This document shows, in pieces, positions 8,253-19,731 of a stretch of DNA of 64,000 nt (position 1 is the stretch's first letter; each line of letters starts with the position of its first letter). The notes under the pieces are model-generated. The model was not told where the DNA came from, ran no database searches, and saw nothing but the letters and a program-made list of their open reading frames with translations. Origin of the DNA: Streptomyces sp. CB00455 (lineage in GTDB: Bacteria; Actinomycetota; Actinomycetes; Streptomycetales; Streptomycetaceae); NCBI RefSeq assembly GCF_001905445.1, contig NZ_LIVQ01000002.1, positions 992,001 through 1,056,000 of the forward strand, written 5' to 3'. Made by a program: the position numbers and the translations under genes.

Positions 8253-8831
8253 ATGCACGCACCCCGCTTCAAGGCCGTCCTCACGTGCGCCGCCGCCGCC
8301 TCCATAGTCCTCGCCGCCCTCCCGGCGGCCAGGGCCGTGGACGGCCCGGCGCCCGACAGGAACAACCACCGGGCGATGCTCGACATGGCGACGGCCTACC
8401 GGGTGACGGCCAAGTACCAGAACGAGCGGGCGGCCATCGCCGACGGCTACATCCGTACGGACGACTGCATGTCCAACAAGAGGGGCCCGGGCGCCATGGG
8501 CTACCACTACCTGAACCCGTCCCGCTGGGGCTCCACGGACCCGAGCAGGCCGACGTCCCTGATCTACGGCGCGGAGAAGGGCCCGGGCGGCCGCAAGCTG
8601 TACGCGGTGGAGTGGCAGGTCTCCGACCCGGACCAGAACCTGGCGACGCACGAAGGCCGCCCCACGATGTTCGGTCTGCCCTTCGACGGCCCGATGCCGG
8701 GCCACACGCCCGGGATGCCCATCCACTTCGACCTGCACATGTGGGGGTACAAGGACAACCCGCAGGGCCGGTTCCACAACTGGAACCTCAACGTCACCTG
8801 CCCCGCGCCGTCTTCTCACGAGCACTCGTAG
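8253..8831 (+). CDS. Secreted protein of unknown function, tandem paralogue 2
   Basis: A 192-residue exported protein whose ATG follows CAGGAG. The signal peptide covers about residues 1-28 (CAAAASIVLAALPAARA). The mature part aligns by eye with the preceding gene: YQNERAAIADGY against YHRERAGLEAGY, AMGYHYLN against ALGYPHFN, HFDLHMWGYKDNPQGRF against HYALHVWLWKKNPAGLF, and the two Cys (DDCMSN, NVTCPA) are in matching positions. Function is unknown. It converges on nuoN across a strong stem-loop. Confidence 0.8.
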   Translation: MHAPRFKAVLTCAAAASIVLAALPAARAVDGPAPDRNNHRAMLDMATAYRVTAKYQNERAAIADGYIRTDDCMSNKRGPGAMGYHYLNPSRWGSTDPSRPTSLIYGAEKGPGGRKLYAVEWQVSDPDQNLATHEGRPTMFGLPFDGPMPGHTPGMPIHFDLHMWGYKDNPQGRFHNWNLNVTCPAPSSHEHS

Positions 8832-8865
8832 GAGCAGCCCTCACGCAGGTGCGGCGATACACCGG

Positions 8866-8897
8866 CGGGCCCCGCTCCCCTGAGGGAACGGGGCCCG
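8866..8897. terminator. Bidirectional terminator between secreted paralogue 2 and nuoN
   Basis: CGGGCCCCG pairs with CGGGGCCCG, a single C/A mismatch follows, then TCCC pairs with GGGA around a 4-base loop. It sits midway between two convergent genes and can end both the plus-strand gene and the nuo operon. Confidence 0.65.
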
Positions 8898-8919
8898 TCG
8901 CCCGCAGCAACGGAACCGG

Positions 8920-10575
8920 TCAGCGGACGAAAGTGCTCGCCTGTCCCGCCAGGTCCAGGAAGTACTGCGGGGCCACGCCCAGGACCAGAGTGACCGCCAC
9001 GCCCACCGCGATGGTCGTCATCGTCAGCGGCGAGGGGACGGCCACCGTCGGGCCGTCGGCCTTCGGCTCGCTGAAGAACATCAGGACGATCACCCGGATG
9101 TAGAAGAACGCGGCGATCGCGGAGGAGAGGACACCGACCACGACCAGCGCGCCCGCGCCGCCTTCGGCCGCCGCCTTGAACACGGCGAACTTGCCGGCGA
9201 AGCCCGAGGTCAGCGGAATGCCGGCGAAAGCCAGCAGGAACACCGCGAACACCGCCGCCGTCAGTGGCGAACGGCGGCCGAGCCCGGCCCACTTGGACAG
9301 GTGCGTCGCCTCGCCGCCCGCGTCGCGCACCAGCGTGACCACCGCGAAGGCGCCGATCGTCACGAAGGAGTACGCGGCCAGGTAGAAGAGGACGGACTGC
9401 ACGCCCTGCGCCGAGGTCGCGATCACGCCCGCCAGGATGAAGCCGGCGTGCGCGATCGAGGAGTAGGCCAGCAGCCGCTTCACGTCCGTCTGGGTCACGG
9501 CGATCACCGCGCCCGCCAGCATCGTGACGATCGCGACGCCCCACATCACCGGCCGCCAGTCCCAGCGCAGGCCGGGCAGGACCACGTACAGCAGCCGCAG
9601 CAGCGCCCCGAAGGCCGCGACCTTCGTCGCCGCCGCCATGAAACCGGTGACCGGCGTCGGGGCGCCCTGGTAGACGTCCGGGGTCCACATGTGGAAGGGG
9701 ACCGCGCCGACCTTGAAGAGCAGACCCGTCAGGACCAGCGCCCCGCCGATCAGGAGCAGCGCGTCGTTGCCCATGGTGTCGGCGAGCGCCGGGTCGATCT
9801 TCGAGACCGTGCCGTCGACCACGTCGGCGATCACGGCGTACGAGACCGAGCCGGCGTACCCGTAGAGCAGCGCGATCCCGAAGAGGAGGAAGGCGGAGGA
9901 GAAGGCGCCCAGCAGGAAGTACTTGACCGCGGCCTCCTGCGACATCAGCCGCTGGCGGCGGGCGACGGCGCAGAGCAGGTACAGCGGGAGGGAGAAGACC
10001 TCCAGCGCGATGAACAGGGTCAGCAGGTCGTTGGCCGCCGGGAAGACCAGCATCCCGGAGACCGCGAACAGCGCGAGCGGGAAGACCTCGGTGGTGGTGA
10101 AGCCCGCCTTGACGGCGGCCTTCTCGCTCTCGCTGCCCGGTACGGACGCCGCCTGGGCGGCGAAGGAGTCCACCCGGTTGCCGTGCGCTGCCGGGTCCAG
10201 GCGCCGCTCGGCGAAGGTGAGGACCGCGACGACCGACGCCAGCAGGATGGTGCCCTGCAGGAACAGCGCCGGGCCGTCCACGGCGACCGCGCCCATGGCC
10301 GCGATGTGCGCCTTGGTGCTCCCGTACCCGCCGGCGGCGAGGCCGACGACCGCCGCGAAGGCCGCGGCCAGGGCCGCGACGGCGAGGAACACCTGGACGT
10401 AGTAGCGGGACTTGCGCGGTACGAAGGCCTCGACGAGGACTCCGAGGACCGCCGCGCCCAGCACGATCAGCGTGGGCGCGAGCTGCGCGTACTCGATCAC
10501 CGGTGCCGGGATCCGTTCGACCGGTCCGTCGGCCGCCAGTGTCCACAGGCTGTGGGCAGCAGTCACGGTGCTCAC
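8920..10575 (-). CDS. nuoN: NADH-quinone oxidoreductase subunit N
   Basis: A 551-residue antiporter-like proton-pumping subunit of the complex I membrane arm, with about 14 hydrophobic helices. The family's conserved ITLFIALEVFSLPLYLL-type segment with its buried Glu is visible as LLTLFIALEVFSLPLYLL, and the broken-helix region YSSIAHAGFILAG follows. The GTG at 10573-10575 is chosen because it overlaps the nuoM stop (GTGA), implying translational coupling. It is the last gene of the nuoA-N operon. Confidence 0.96.
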   Translation of the reverse strand: MSTVTAAHSLWTLAADGPVERIPAPVIEYAQLAPTLIVLGAAVLGVLVEAFVPRKSRYYVQVFLAVAALAAAFAAVVGLAAGGYGSTKAHIAAMGAVAVDGPALFLQGTILLASVVAVLTFAERRLDPAAHGNRVDSFAAQAASVPGSESEKAAVKAGFTTTEVFPLALFAVSGMLVFPAANDLLTLFIALEVFSLPLYLLCAVARRQRLMSQEAAVKYFLLGAFSSAFLLFGIALLYGYAGSVSYAVIADVVDGTVSKIDPALADTMGNDALLLIGGALVLTGLLFKVGAVPFHMWTPDVYQGAPTPVTGFMAAATKVAAFGALLRLLYVVLPGLRWDWRPVMWGVAIVTMLAGAVIAVTQTDVKRLLAYSSIAHAGFILAGVIATSAQGVQSVLFYLAAYSFVTIGAFAVVTLVRDAGGEATHLSKWAGLGRRSPLTAAVFAVFLLAFAGIPLTSGFAGKFAVFKAAAEGGAGALVVVGVLSSAIAAFFYIRVIVLMFFSEPKADGPTVAVPSPLTMTTIAVGVAVTLVLGVAPQYFLDLAGQASTFVR

Positions 10576-12173
10576 TTCGCCGCCTCCCCATTCTTCGCAG
10601 GTACGGCCTCGACAGCCACCTCGGGCTTCGGGTCGCTCTGCTTGACGTCCGACATGGTGTGCTGCACCGCCGGGTTGACGATGTCCGTCAGCGGTTTCGG
10701 GTACACGCCCAGCCCGATCAGCAGCACGATCAGCGGAGCGACCACCAGCACTTCCCGCAGGCGCAGGTCCGGCATCTCGCGGACCTCCTCCTTCACGGGG
10801 CCCGTCATCGTGCGCTGGTAGAGGACCAGCGTGTACAGCGCGGCCAGCACGATGCCGACGGTGGCGATGGCGCCGACGACCGGGTACCGGGCGAAGGTGC
10901 CGACCAGGACCAGGAACTCGCTGACGAAGGGCGCGAGCCCGGGCAGCGACAGGGTGGCCAGTCCGCCGATCAGGAAGGTGCCGGCGAGGACGGGTGCCAC
11001 CTTCTGGACGCCGCCGTAGTCGGCCATGAGCCGCGAGCCGCGCCGTGAGATCAGGAATCCGGCCACCAGCATCAGGGCGGCCGTCGAGATCCCGTGGTTG
11101 ACCATGTAGAGCGTCGCCCCGGACTGGCCCTGGGAGGTCATCGCGAAGATGCCCAGGATGATGAAGCCGAAGTGCGAGATCGAGGCGTAGGCGACCAGCC
11201 GCTTGATGTCGCGCTGTCCGACCGCGAGCAGGGCGCCGTAGACGATGCTGATCAGGGCCAGGACCAGGACCACCGGCGTGGCCCACTTGCTGGCGTCGGG
11301 GAAGAGCCCGAGGCAGAAGCGGAGCATCGCGAAGGTGCCGACCTTGTCGACGACCGCGGTGATCAGCACGGCGACCGGTGCGGTGGACTCGCCCATCGCG
11401 TTCGGCAGCCAGGTGTGCAGCGGCCACAGCGGGGCCTTCACCGCGAAGGCGAAGAAGAACCCGAGGAACAGCAGACGCTCGGTGTTGGTCGCCATGTCGA
11501 GGGTGCCCGCCGCGCGGGCGGCGGTGATCTCCTGGAGCGAGAAGTTCCCGGCGACCACGTACAGCCCGATGACGGCGGCCAGCATGATCAGACCGCCGGC
11601 CAGGTTGTAGAGGAGGAACTTGACGGCGGCGTACGAGCGCTGAGCGGCCGCGTTCTCGTCGGATCCCGCGTGTGCCCGGTCCCCGAAACCGCCGATGAGG
11701 AAGTACATCGGGATGAGCATGGCTTCGAAGAAGATGTAGAAGAGGAAGACGTCGGTGGCCTCGAAGGAGATGATCACCATCGCCTCGACCAGCAGGATCA
11801 GGGCGAAGAAGCCCTGGGTCGGCCGCCAGCGCGTGGAGCTCGTCTCCAGGGGGTCGGCGTCGTGCCAGCCGGCCCCGATCACGAAGGGGATGAGCAGCGC
11901 GGTGAGCGCGATGAGCGCCACCCCGATGCCGTCGACGCCCAGCTCGTAGCGGACGCCGAAGTCGGCGATCCACGCGCGGGATTCGGTGAGCTGGTAGCGG
12001 TCGCCGCCGGGCTCGAAGCGGATCGCGACGAGCACGGCCAGCGCCAGGGTCGCCAGCGAGAACAGCAGCGCGAGCCACTTGGCGGCGGTCCTGCGGGCGG
12101 CCGGTACGGCCGCCGTCAGGATCGCGCCGGCCGCGGGGACCGCCGCCGTCACCGTCAGAAGCGGGAAACTCAT
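10572..12173 (-). CDS. nuoM: NADH-quinone oxidoreductase subunit M
   Basis: A 533-residue antiporter-like membrane subunit. MSFPLLTVTAAVPAAGA opens the first helix; the conserved Glu helix lies in FLFYIFFEAMLIPMYFLIG, the lateral motif in FAVKAPLWPLHTWLPNAM and the broken helix in YASISHFGFIILGIFA. ATG start one base beyond the nuoL stop; the stop overlaps the nuoN start. It pumps protons together with NuoL and NuoN during NADH:menaquinone electron transfer. Confidence 0.96.
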   Translation of the reverse strand: MSFPLLTVTAAVPAAGAILTAAVPAARRTAAKWLALLFSLATLALAVLVAIRFEPGGDRYQLTESRAWIADFGVRYELGVDGIGVALIALTALLIPFVIGAGWHDADPLETSSTRWRPTQGFFALILLVEAMVIISFEATDVFLFYIFFEAMLIPMYFLIGGFGDRAHAGSDENAAAQRSYAAVKFLLYNLAGGLIMLAAVIGLYVVAGNFSLQEITAARAAGTLDMATNTERLLFLGFFFAFAVKAPLWPLHTWLPNAMGESTAPVAVLITAVVDKVGTFAMLRFCLGLFPDASKWATPVVLVLALISIVYGALLAVGQRDIKRLVAYASISHFGFIILGIFAMTSQGQSGATLYMVNHGISTAALMLVAGFLISRRGSRLMADYGGVQKVAPVLAGTFLIGGLATLSLPGLAPFVSEFLVLVGTFARYPVVGAIATVGIVLAALYTLVLYQRTMTGPVKEEVREMPDLRLREVLVVAPLIVLLIGLGVYPKPLTDIVNPAVQHTMSDVKQSDPKPEVAVEAVPAKNGEAAK

Positions 12174-12174
12174 C

Positions 12175-14115
12175 TCACACCGCCCTCATCAGCAGGGTCG
12201 CGGCGATCAGGATCGCCGCGCCCCCGAACATCGAGACCGCGTAGCTGCGGGCGTAGCCGTTCTGCAGCCTGCGCAGCCGGCCCGACAGTCCGCCGACCGA
12301 GGCGGCCGTCCCGTTGACCACCCCGTCGACCAGGCTGTGGTCGACGTACACGAGGGAGCGGGTCAGGTGCTCCCCGCCGCGCACCAGCACGACGTGGTTG
12401 AAGTCGTCCTGGTAGAGGTCCCGCCGGGCCGCCCGGGTGAGGAGCGAGCCGCGCGGGGCGAGCACCGGGACGGGCCTGCGGCCGTACATCGCCCAGGCGA
12501 CGGCGACACCGAGGACCAGGACCACCATGGTGGCGAGCGTGACCGTCAGGGCGCTGACCGGCGGGTGTCCGTGCTCGTACCCGGTGACGGGCTCCAGCCA
12601 GCTCAGGAACCGGTCGCCGATGCTGAAGAAGCCGCCGGCGAAGACGGAGCCGAAGGCCAGCACGATCATCGGGACGGTCATGGACTTCGGGGACTCGTGC
12701 GGGTGCGGCATGCGGCCCGCCCGGTGGTCCCCGGCGGGCTCGGCGCCGGGCGCCGTGTCCGCGTCGGGGGCGGGCTGCCAGCGCTTCTCGCCGAAGAAGG
12801 TGAGGAGCATGACGCGGGTCATGTAGAACGCGGTGATCGCGGCGCCGAGCAGGGCCACCGAGCCGAGGATCCATCCCTCGGTGCCGCCCTTCGCGAAGGC
12901 CGCCTCGATGATCTTGTCCTTGGAGAAGAAGCCGGACAGGCCAGGGAAACCGATGATCGCCAGGTACCCGAGCCCGAAGGTCACGAAGGTGATCGGCATG
13001 TACCGGCGCAGGGCGCCGTACTTGCGCATGTCGACCTCGTCGTTCATCCCGTGCATCACGGAACCCGCGCCGAGGAAGAGGCCGGCCTTGAAGAAGCCGT
13101 GCGTCACCAGGTGCATGATCGCGAACACGTAGCCGATCGGGCCGAGGCCCGCGGCGAGGATCATGTAGCCGATCTGGGACATCGTCGATCCGGCGAGCGC
13201 CTTCTTGATGTCGTCCTTCGCGCAACCGACGATCGCACCGAAGAGGAGCGTGACCGCGCCCACGACGGTGACCACCAGCTGGGCGTCGGGGGCCCCGTTG
13301 AAGACGGCTCCCGACCGCACGATCAGGTAGACGCCGGCGGTCACCATCGTCGCCGCGTGGATCAGGGCCGAGACCGGGGTCGGGCCCTCCATCGCGTCGC
13401 CGAGCCAGGACTGCAGCGGGACCTGGGCCGACTTGCCGCAGGCCGCCAGCAGCAGCATCAGGCCGATCGCCGTCAGCCTGCCCTCGGAGGTCTCGCCGAC
13501 CGAAGCGAAGACCGGCCCGAAGGCGAAGGTGCCGAAAGTGGTGAACATCAGCATGATCGCGATCGACAGGCCGATGTCACCGACGCGGTTGACCAGGAAG
13601 GCCTTCTTCGCGGCGGTGGCCGCGCTGGGCTTGTGCTGCCAGAAGCCGATCAGGAGGTACGAGGCGAGGCCCACGCCCTCCCAGCCGAAGTACAGCAGCA
13701 GGTAGTTGTCGGCGAGGACCAGCAGCAGCATCGCCGCGACGAACAGGTTGAGGTAGCCGAAGAAGCGGCGGCGCCGCTCGTCGTGCTCCATGTACCCGAT
13801 GGAGTAGACGTGGATGAGCGTGCCCACGCCGGAGATCAGCAGGACGAAGGTCATCGACAGCTGGTCGAGCTGGAAGGCGATGTCCGCCTGGAAGCCCTCC
13901 ACCGGGATCCAGCTGTACAGGTGCTGGCTCAGGGTCCGGTCCTGCGCCCCGCGCCCCAGCATGTCGGCGAACAGCGCGGCGCCGATGCCGAAGGAGACGG
14001 CGGCGAACAGGGTGCCGATCCAGTGTCCGGCCCTGTCGAGACGCCGGCCGCCGCACAGCAGCACCACCGCTCCGAGCAGGGGCGCCGCCACCAGCAGCGC
14101 AATCAGGTTCTCCAC
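12175..14115 (-). CDS. nuoL: NADH-quinone oxidoreductase subunit L
   Basis: A 646-residue distal antiporter-like subunit. The N-terminal helices are followed by [22 protein letters not shown] (conserved Glu helix), [20 protein letters not shown] and the [12 protein letters not shown] helix. The C-terminal stretch, ending in a hydrophobic helix, corresponds to the long amphipathic arm that runs along the membrane domain and its anchor. Slightly longer than the E. coli protein because of a loop rich in Pro, Asp and His at about residue 450. It lies between nuoK (9-base gap) and nuoM. Confidence 0.96.
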   Translation of the reverse strand: MENLIALLVAAPLLGAVVLLCGGRRLDRAGHWIGTLFAAVSFGIGAALFADMLGRGAQDRTLSQHLYSWIPVEGFQADIAFQLDQLSMTFVLLISGVGTLIHVYSIGYMEHDERRRRFFGYLNLFVAAMLLLVLADNYLLLYFGWEGVGLASYLLIGFWQHKPSAATAAKKAFLVNRVGDIGLSIAIMLMFTTFGTFAFGPVFASVGETSEGRLTAIGLMLLLAACGKSAQVPLQSWLGDAMEGPTPVSALIHAATMVTAGVYLIVRSGAVFNGAPDAQLVVTVVGAVTLLFGAIVGCAKDDIKKALAGSTMSQIGYMILAAGLGPIGYVFAIMHLVTHGFFKAGLFLGAGSVMHGMNDEVDMRKYGALRRYMPITFVTFGLGYLAIIGFPGLSGFFSKDKIIEAAFAKGGTEGWILGSVALLGAAITAFYMTRVMLLTFFGEKRWQPAPDADTAPGAEPAGDHRAGRMPHPHESPKSMTVPMIVLAFGSVFAGGFFSIGDRFLSWLEPVTGYEHGHPPVSALTVTLATMVVLVLGVAVAWAMYGRRPVPVLAPRGSLLTRAARRDLYQDDFNHVVLVRGGEHLTRSLVYVDHSLVDGVVNGTAASVGGLSGRLRRLQNGYARSYAVSMFGGAAILIAATLLMRAV

Positions 14116-14124
14116 TGCGACCCC

Positions 14125-14424
14125 TTACAGCTTCATCAGGCTGGCGTCGTCGACCGAGGCCGAGTGGCGGGCACGGAACAGCGACACGATGATCGCCAGG
14201 CCGACCACGACCTCCGCGGCGGCGACGACCATCGTGAAGAACGCGATGATCTGGCCGTCGAGGTTGCCGTGCATCCGCGAGAAGGCCACGAAGGCGAGGT
14301 TGCAGGCGTTGAGCATCAGCTCGACGCACATGAACAGCACGATCGCGTTCCTGCGGATCAGCACTCCGGCCGCGCCGATGGTGAACAGCAGCGCCGCCAG
14401 GTACAGGTAGTTGACCGGATTCAC
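14125..14424 (-). CDS. nuoK: NADH-quinone oxidoreductase subunit K
   Basis: A 99-residue, three-helix subunit. The buried Glu in helix 2 ([15 protein letters not shown]) and the second Glu in helix 3 ([13 protein letters not shown]) form part of the membrane-arm proton path. The length is typical. The start overlaps the end of nuoJ by four bases. Confidence 0.96.
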   Translation of the reverse strand: MNPVNYLYLAALLFTIGAAGVLIRRNAIVLFMCVELMLNACNLAFVAFSRMHGNLDGQIIAFFTMVVAAAEVVVGLAIIVSLFRARHSASVDDASLMKL

Positions 14425-15236
14425 TTCGAGGCCTCCTCACGGCCGAGGCGCTCCGAGGACGCCTGCTCCAGTGCCTTGAGGTCGTTCAGCGCATCGCCGG
14501 AGACGTCCCGGATCTGGCCGCGGGCGCGCAGCGTCTTGCTGACCGTCAGCTCGGAGGGGGTGCCGTCCGGCAGCAGGCCGGCGACGTCCACCGCGTTGTG
14601 CCGGGCGTAGACGCCGGGCGCGGGCAGCGGCGGGAGCTGTACGCCCCCGCGGACGCGGCGCTCGGCCAGCTCGCGCTGGGTGGCGGCCCGCTCGGTGCGC
14701 TCGCGGTGGGTCAGCACCATCGCGCCGACGGCCGCGGTGATCAGCAGCGCGCCGGTGATCTCGAAGGCGAAGACGTACTTGGTGAAGATCAGCTGGGCCA
14801 GGCCCTCGACGTGCCCGGCGGAGTTGATCCGGCCCAGCCCGTTGAAGTGGGAGAGCCCGGCGTGGGCGATGCCGGCGATCAGCAGGATGCCGAAGCCGAG
14901 TCCGCACAGGACCGCCAGCCAGCGCTGGCCCTTGATGGTCTCCTTCAGGGAGTCGGCGGCGGTGACGCCGACGAGCATGACCACGAAGAGGAACAGCATC
15001 ATGATCGCGCCGGTGTAGACGACGACCTGGACGACGCCCAGGAAGTACGCCCCGTTGGCGAGGTAGAAGACCGCCAGGATGATCATCGTCCCGGCCAGGC
15101 TGAGGGCGCTGTGCACGGCCTTCTTCATCAGGATCGTGGACAGCGCGCCGATGACGGCGACGGTGCCGAGGACCCAGAACTGGACTGCCTCTCCGGTGGA
15201 GGTCAGCGAGGCGGCCGCGGCGAGCGGAGCGCTCAT
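14421..15236 (-). CDS. nuoJ: NADH-quinone oxidoreductase subunit J
   Basis: A 271-residue subunit with five predicted helices in the first 170 residues, including [20 protein letters not shown] with the conserved Tyr-Thr-Gly-Ala helix 3. The remaining 100 residues form a charged cytoplasmic tail, as usual in Streptomyces and longer than the 184 residues of E. coli NuoJ. It overlaps nuoI and nuoK by four bases at its ends. Confidence 0.95.
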   Translation of the reverse strand: MSAPLAAAASLTSTGEAVQFWVLGTVAVIGALSTILMKKAVHSALSLAGTMIILAVFYLANGAYFLGVVQVVVYTGAIMMLFLFVVMLVGVTAADSLKETIKGQRWLAVLCGLGFGILLIAGIAHAGLSHFNGLGRINSAGHVEGLAQLIFTKYVFAFEITGALLITAAVGAMVLTHRERTERAATQRELAERRVRGGVQLPPLPAPGVYARHNAVDVAGLLPDGTPSELTVSKTLRARGQIRDVSGDALNDLKALEQASSERLGREEASK

Positions 15237-15859
15237 CGTCCGATCACCTCCTGCGAGGCGGGCTCGGTCGGGCCGAAGTCGGAGGCGGCCTCCTGCGGGG
15301 CCTGCTCGCCCGCGGACTTCGCCTCCTGCCGGACCGTGCCGGGGGCGGCCCCCGTCACCAGCCCGCGGTAGTAGTCCGTGTCCTGCGTGCCGGGGAACAT
15401 CGCGTGCGGGGCCTCGACCATGCCTTCGGTCAGGCCCGTGAGCAGCTGCTCCTTGGTGTAGATGAGCGATTCACGGCTGGAGTCGGCCAGTTCGAACTCG
15501 TTGGTCATGGTCAGCGCCCTCGTCGGGCACGCCTCGACGCACAGCCCGCACAGGATGCAGCGGGCGTAGTTGATCTGGTAGACCGCGCCGTAGCGCTCAC
15601 CCGGGGAGTAGCGCTCCTCCTCGGTGTTGTCCGCGCCCTCCACGTAGATGGCGTCGGCGGGACAGGCCCAGGCGCACAGTTCACACCCGATGCACTTCTC
15701 CAGACCGTCCGGGTGCCGGTTGAGCTGGTGGCGTCCGTGGAAGCGCGGGGCGGTGGTCTTGTGCTGCTCCGGGTACTGCTCGGTGAGGCGCTTCTTGAAC
15801 ATGGCCTTGAAGGTCACGCCGAAGCCGGCCACCGGGTTCTGCCACTTGTCGTCGGACAT
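15233..15859 (-). CDS. nuoI: NADH-quinone oxidoreductase subunit I
   Basis: A 208-residue peripheral-arm ferredoxin-like subunit. Two [4Fe-4S] motifs are intact: [12 protein letters not shown] (Cys 56, 59, 62, 66) and [12 protein letters not shown] (Cys 101, 104, 107, 111), the N6a and N6b clusters that pass electrons to NuoB. The C-terminal 80 residues are an acidic tail. Three bases separate it from nuoH. Confidence 0.97.
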   Translation of the reverse strand: MSDDKWQNPVAGFGVTFKAMFKKRLTEQYPEQHKTTAPRFHGRHQLNRHPDGLEKCIGCELCAWACPADAIYVEGADNTEEERYSPGERYGAVYQINYARCILCGLCVEACPTRALTMTNEFELADSSRESLIYTKEQLLTGLTEGMVEAPHAMFPGTQDTDYYRGLVTGAAPGTVRQEAKSAGEQAPQEAASDFGPTEPASQEVIGR

Positions 15860-15862
15860 GTC

Positions 15863-17221
15863 TCAACCCTCCTCTCGGTCGCTGTCGGTGTTCGTCCCGC
15901 CGCTGCCGATCAGCTCCCGCTGACCGCGGGACCGCCGGCGCGGTACAGGTGCCAGGTGCTGCCCGGGCTTGGGCGGTACGGGGAAGCCGCCCGCCTGCGG
16001 GTCGAAGGGCCCGGCGGCGGCCCCCTTGCCGGCCTCTTGGGCGGCGGCCTTCTCCCGCTTGTCGCGCAGGACGTCCGCGACGAAGGAGAGGAGCAGGACC
16101 GCCACGACGGCGCCCCCGACGTACAGCACGATCTCGCTGAAGTCGTAACTCTCGTTGCGCAGCGCCCGGACGGTGGCGACCAGCATCAGCCAGACCACGG
16201 AGACGGGGATCAGGACCTTCCAGCCGAGCTTCATCAGCTGGTCGTAGCGCACGCGCGGCAGCGTGCCGCGCAGCCAGATGAAGAAGAACAGCAGCAGCTG
16301 CACCTTGATGACGAACCAGAGCATCGGCCACCAGCCGTGGTTCGCGCCCTCCCAGTACGTCGAGATCGGCGCCGGGGCCCGCCAGCCGCCCAGGAAGAGG
16401 GTGACCGAGACCGCGGAGACGGTGACCATGTTGACGTACTCGGCGAGCATGAACAGCGCGAACTTGATGGAGGAGTACTCGGTGTTGAAGCCGCCGACCA
16501 GGTCGCCCTCGGACTCCGGCATGTCGAAGGGGGCGCGGTTCGTCTCGCCGACCATGGTGATGACGTAGATGATGAAGGACACCGGCAGCAGGACGATGTA
16601 CCAGCGGTCCGCCTGGGCTTCCACGATCGCCGAGGTCGACATCGACCCGGAGTAGAGGAAGACGGAGGCGAAGGCCGCGCCCATCGCGATCTCGTAGGAG
16701 ATCATCTGCGCGCAGGAGCGCAGGCCGCCCAGGAGCGGGTAGGTCGAGCCGGAGGACCAGCCCGCCAGCACGATGCCGTAGATGCCGACCGATGCCACCG
16801 CGAGGATGTAGAGCATCGCGATGGGCAGGTCGGTCAGCTGCATCGTGGTGCGCTGGCCGAAGATGGAGACCTCGTTGCCCGCGGGCCCGAAGGGGATCAC
16901 GGCGATGGCCATGAAGGCGGGGATCGCCGCGATGATCGGGGCCAGGACGTAGACGGCCTTGTCGGCCCGCTTGACGATCAGGTCTTCCTTGAGCATGAGC
17001 TTCACGCCGTCGGCGAGCGACTGGAGCATGCCCCAGGGCCCGTGCCGGTTGGGGCCGATGCGCAGCTGCATCCAGGCGACGACCTTGCGTTCCCACACGA
17101 TGGAGAAGAGCACCGTCACCATCAGGAAGGCGAAGCAGAACACCGCCTTGAGGACGACGAGCCACCAGACGTCGCGGCCGAAGAGGGAAAGGTCCTCCGC
17201 GGCGAGCTGTACCGCGTTCAC
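15863..17221 (-). CDS. nuoH: NADH-quinone oxidoreductase subunit H
   Basis: A 452-residue membrane subunit forming the quinone chamber with NuoB and Nuo[20 protein letters not shown], the loop that lines the quinone site, is intact, as is [19 protein letters not shown]. About eight helices are followed by a cytoplasmic tail. The GTG at 17219-17221 overlaps the nuoG stop in a GTGA; the longer open frame upstream is not coding. Confidence 0.96.
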   Translation of the reverse strand: MNAVQLAAEDLSLFGRDVWWLVVLKAVFCFAFLMVTVLFSIVWERKVVAWMQLRIGPNRHGPWGMLQSLADGVKLMLKEDLIVKRADKAVYVLAPIIAAIPAFMAIAVIPFGPAGNEVSIFGQRTTMQLTDLPIAMLYILAVASVGIYGIVLAGWSSGSTYPLLGGLRSCAQMISYEIAMGAAFASVFLYSGSMSTSAIVEAQADRWYIVLLPVSFIIYVITMVGETNRAPFDMPESEGDLVGGFNTEYSSIKFALFMLAEYVNMVTVSAVSVTLFLGGWRAPAPISTYWEGANHGWWPMLWFVIKVQLLLFFFIWLRGTLPRVRYDQLMKLGWKVLIPVSVVWLMLVATVRALRNESYDFSEIVLYVGGAVVAVLLLSFVADVLRDKREKAAAQEAGKGAAAGPFDPQAGGFPVPPKPGQHLAPVPRRRSRGQRELIGSGGTNTDSDREEG

Positions 17222-19731
17222 GCGCCCACCTCCGCAGTGGTGTCGCCTGCGCCGGCCGGGGTCGCCGGACCGATGCGCACGAGGGTGCCCGGGCGGGCGC
17301 CGGTGTCGGCGAGGACGCCGGATCCGGTGGAGTTCAGCGGGAGCCAGACCACGCGGTCGGGCATCTCGGTGATCCGCAGCGGGAGTTCCACGGAGCCGGC
17401 CGGGCCGGTCACCGCGAGGACGTCGCCGTCCTTGACGCCCGTCTCGGCGGCCGTGGCGGGCGACAGGCGGGCGCTCGCCTCGTGCCGGGTGCCGGCCAGG
17501 GCTTCGTCGCCGTCCTGGAGCCGGCCCTGGTCGAGGAGGAGCCGGTGGCCCGCGAGGACCGCCTCGCCCGCTCCGGGACGGGGCAGCGGCGTGGTGTCCG
17601 CGGACTGCTCGGCGGCGCGCTCCCCGGCCCACGGGCCGAGCGCGTCGAGCTCACGGCGTACGGCGTGTACGTCGGGCAGCGCGATCGGCCGGTCGGCCGC
17701 GTCGGCCAGCATGTGCAGCACGCGGGCGTCGGCGGGGGCGAGCCGGCGGGTCATCTGGTCGGGCTTCAGCGCGGCCTCGAACGGCCGGACCCTGCCCTCC
17801 CAGTTGATGAAGGTGCCCGCCTTCTCGGCCACGGCGGCGACCGGGAAGACCACGTCCGCGTGGTCGGTGACCTCGCTGGGGCGCAGTTCCAGACAGACCA
17901 CGAAGGCCTCCTGGAGGGCGGTCCGCGCCCGTGCCGGGTCCGGCAGGTCGGCGACCTCGACGCCCGCCACCAGCAGCGCGGACAGCTCGCCTCCGGCGGC
18001 GGCCTGGACGATCTGGCCGGTGTCGCGGCCGTAGCGGTGCGGGAGCGCGTCCAGGCCCCAGACGCCGGCGACCTCGTCGCGGGCCCGCGGGTCGGTGGCC
18101 GGGCGGGCGCCGGGCAGCAGCGACGGCAGCGCGCCCGCCTCGACGGCGGCCCGTTCCCCGGCCCGGCGCGGGATCCACACCAGGGTGGCCCCGGTCGCGG
18201 CGGCGGCCCGTACCGCGGCGGTCAGCGCGCCCGGGACCCCGGCGAGGCGCTCCCCGACGACGATGACGGCGCCCGGTTCGCGCAGCGCCCCGGCGGCGGC
18301 CGCGCCGCCCTCCTCCAGGCCGCTGTGGGCGGCGAGGGCGTCCAGCCACGCGGGCTCGGTGCCGGGCGCGGCGGCCAGCAGGGTGCCGCCCGCCTTCTCC
18401 AGGCCGCGGGTGGCGAAGGGCGCGAGGGCGAAGGTCCGCTGCTTGTGCTTGCGGTGCGCCTTGCGCAGCCGCAGGAAGACCCCGGGCGCCTCTTCCTCCG
18501 CCTCGATGCCGGCCAGCAGCACGGCGGGCGCCGCCTCCAGCGAGGTGTAGGTGACCCCCCTGCCGCCGAGGTCCTTTCCGGTGCCGGCCACGGTGGCGGC
18601 CAGGAACTCGGCCTCCTCCGCGCTGTGCACACGGGCCCGGAAGTCGATGTCGTTGGTGTCCAGCACGACCCGGGCGAACTTGGCGTACGCGTAGGCGTCC
18701 TCGACGGTGAGCCGGCCACCGGTCAGTACTGCGGCCCGGCCGCGCGCGGCGGCGAGGCCGTTCGCGGCGGCTTCCAGGGCCTCGGGCCAGCTCGCCGGCG
18801 CGAGGATGCCGTCGGCGCCGCGCACCAGCGGGGTGGTGAGCCGGTCGGGGCGCTGGGCGTATCGGAAGGCGAAGCGGCCCTTGTCGCAGACCCATTCCTC
18901 GTTGACCTCGGGGTCCTCGGCGGCCAGGCGGCGCAGCACCTTGCCGCGGCGGTGGTCGGTGCGGGTCGCGCAGCCGCCCGCGCAGTGCTCGCACACGCTT
19001 GGGGAGGAGACGAGGTCGAAGGGGCGGGAGCGGAACCGGTAGGCGGCCGAGGTCAGCGCGCCGACGGGGCAGATCTGGATGGTGTTGCCGGAGAAGTACG
19101 ACTCGAAGGGGTCGCCCTCGCCGGTGCCGACCTGCTGGAGCGCGCCGCGTTCCAGCAGCTCGATCATCGGGTCGCCGGCCACCTCGTTGGAGAAGCGGGT
19201 GCAGCGCGCGCACAGCACGCAGCGCTCGCGGTCCAGCAGCACCTGGGTGGAGATCGCGACCGGCTTCTCGTAGGTGCGCTTCCTCCCCTCGAAACGGGAT
19301 TCGGCGTTGCCGTGCGACATCGCCTGGTTCTGCAGCGGGCACTCGCCGCCCTTGTCGCAGACCGGGCAGTCCAGCGGGTGGTTGATGAGCAGGAGCTCCA
19401 TCACCCCGCGCTGGGCCTTGTCGGCGACGGCGGAGGTCAGCTGGGTCTTGACGACCATGCCGTCGGTGCAGGTGATGGTGCAGGAGGCCATCGGCTTGCG
19501 CTGGCCCTCGACCTCGACGATGCACTGGCGGCAGGCGCCGGCCGGGGAAAGGAGCGGGTGGTCGCAGAAGCGTGGGATCTCGATGCCGAGCTGTTCGGCG
19601 GCCCGGATGACGAGGGTGCCCTTGGGCACCGAGAGCTCGATCCCGTCGATGGTCAGGGAGACCGTGTCGGGCTTCGCGGCCGGCCCGCCGGCCTCGCCGC
19701 CACCGGCGGGAGCGTTCGTGGTGACGGTCAT
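17218..19731 (-). CDS. nuoG: NADH-quinone oxidoreductase subunit G
   Basis: An 837-residue peripheral-arm subunit. The N-terminal [2Fe-2S] domain carries Cys in PRFCDHP, GACRQC and [18 protein letters not shown] and [11 protein letters not shown] supply the His/Cys-ligated and N5-type clusters; [11 protein letters not shown] begins the molybdopterin-oxidoreductase-like domain with a further cluster motif, as in N7-containing enzymes. The remainder is the degenerate molybdopterin fold and an Ala-rich C-terminus. It overlaps nuoF and nuoH by four bases. Confidence 0.96.
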   Translation of the reverse strand: MTVTTNAPAGGGEAGGPAAKPDTVSLTIDGIELSVPKGTLVIRAAEQLGIEIPRFCDHPLLSPAGACRQCIVEVEGQRKPMASCTITCTDGMVVKTQLTSAVADKAQRGVMELLLINHPLDCPVCDKGGECPLQNQAMSHGNAESRFEGRKRTYEKPVAISTQVLLDRERCVLCARCTRFSNEVAGDPMIELLERGALQQVGTGEGDPFESYFSGNTIQICPVGALTSAAYRFRSRPFDLVSSPSVCEHCAGGCATRTDHRRGKVLRRLAAEDPEVNEEWVCDKGRFAFRYAQRPDRLTTPLVRGADGILAPASWPEALEAAANGLAAARGRAAVLTGGRLTVEDAYAYAKFARVVLDTNDIDFRARVHSAEEAEFLAATVAGTGKDLGGRGVTYTSLEAAPAVLLAGIEAEEEAPGVFLRLRKAHRKHKQRTFALAPFATRGLEKAGGTLLAAAPGTEPAWLDALAAHSGLEEGGAAAAGALREPGAVIVVGERLAGVPGALTAAVRAAAATGATLVWIPRRAGERAAVEAGALPSLLPGARPATDPRARDEVAGVWGLDALPHRYGRDTGQIVQAAAGGELSALLVAGVEVADLPDPARARTALQEAFVVCLELRPSEVTDHADVVFPVAAVAEKAGTFINWEGRVRPFEAALKPDQMTRRLAPADARVLHMLADAADRPIALPDVHAVRRELDALGPWAGERAAEQSADTTPLPRPGAGEAVLAGHRLLLDQGRLQDGDEALAGTRHEASARLSPATAAETGVKDGDVLAVTGPAGSVELPLRITEMPDRVVWLPLNSTGSGVLADTGARPGTLVRIGPATPAGAGDTTAEVGA

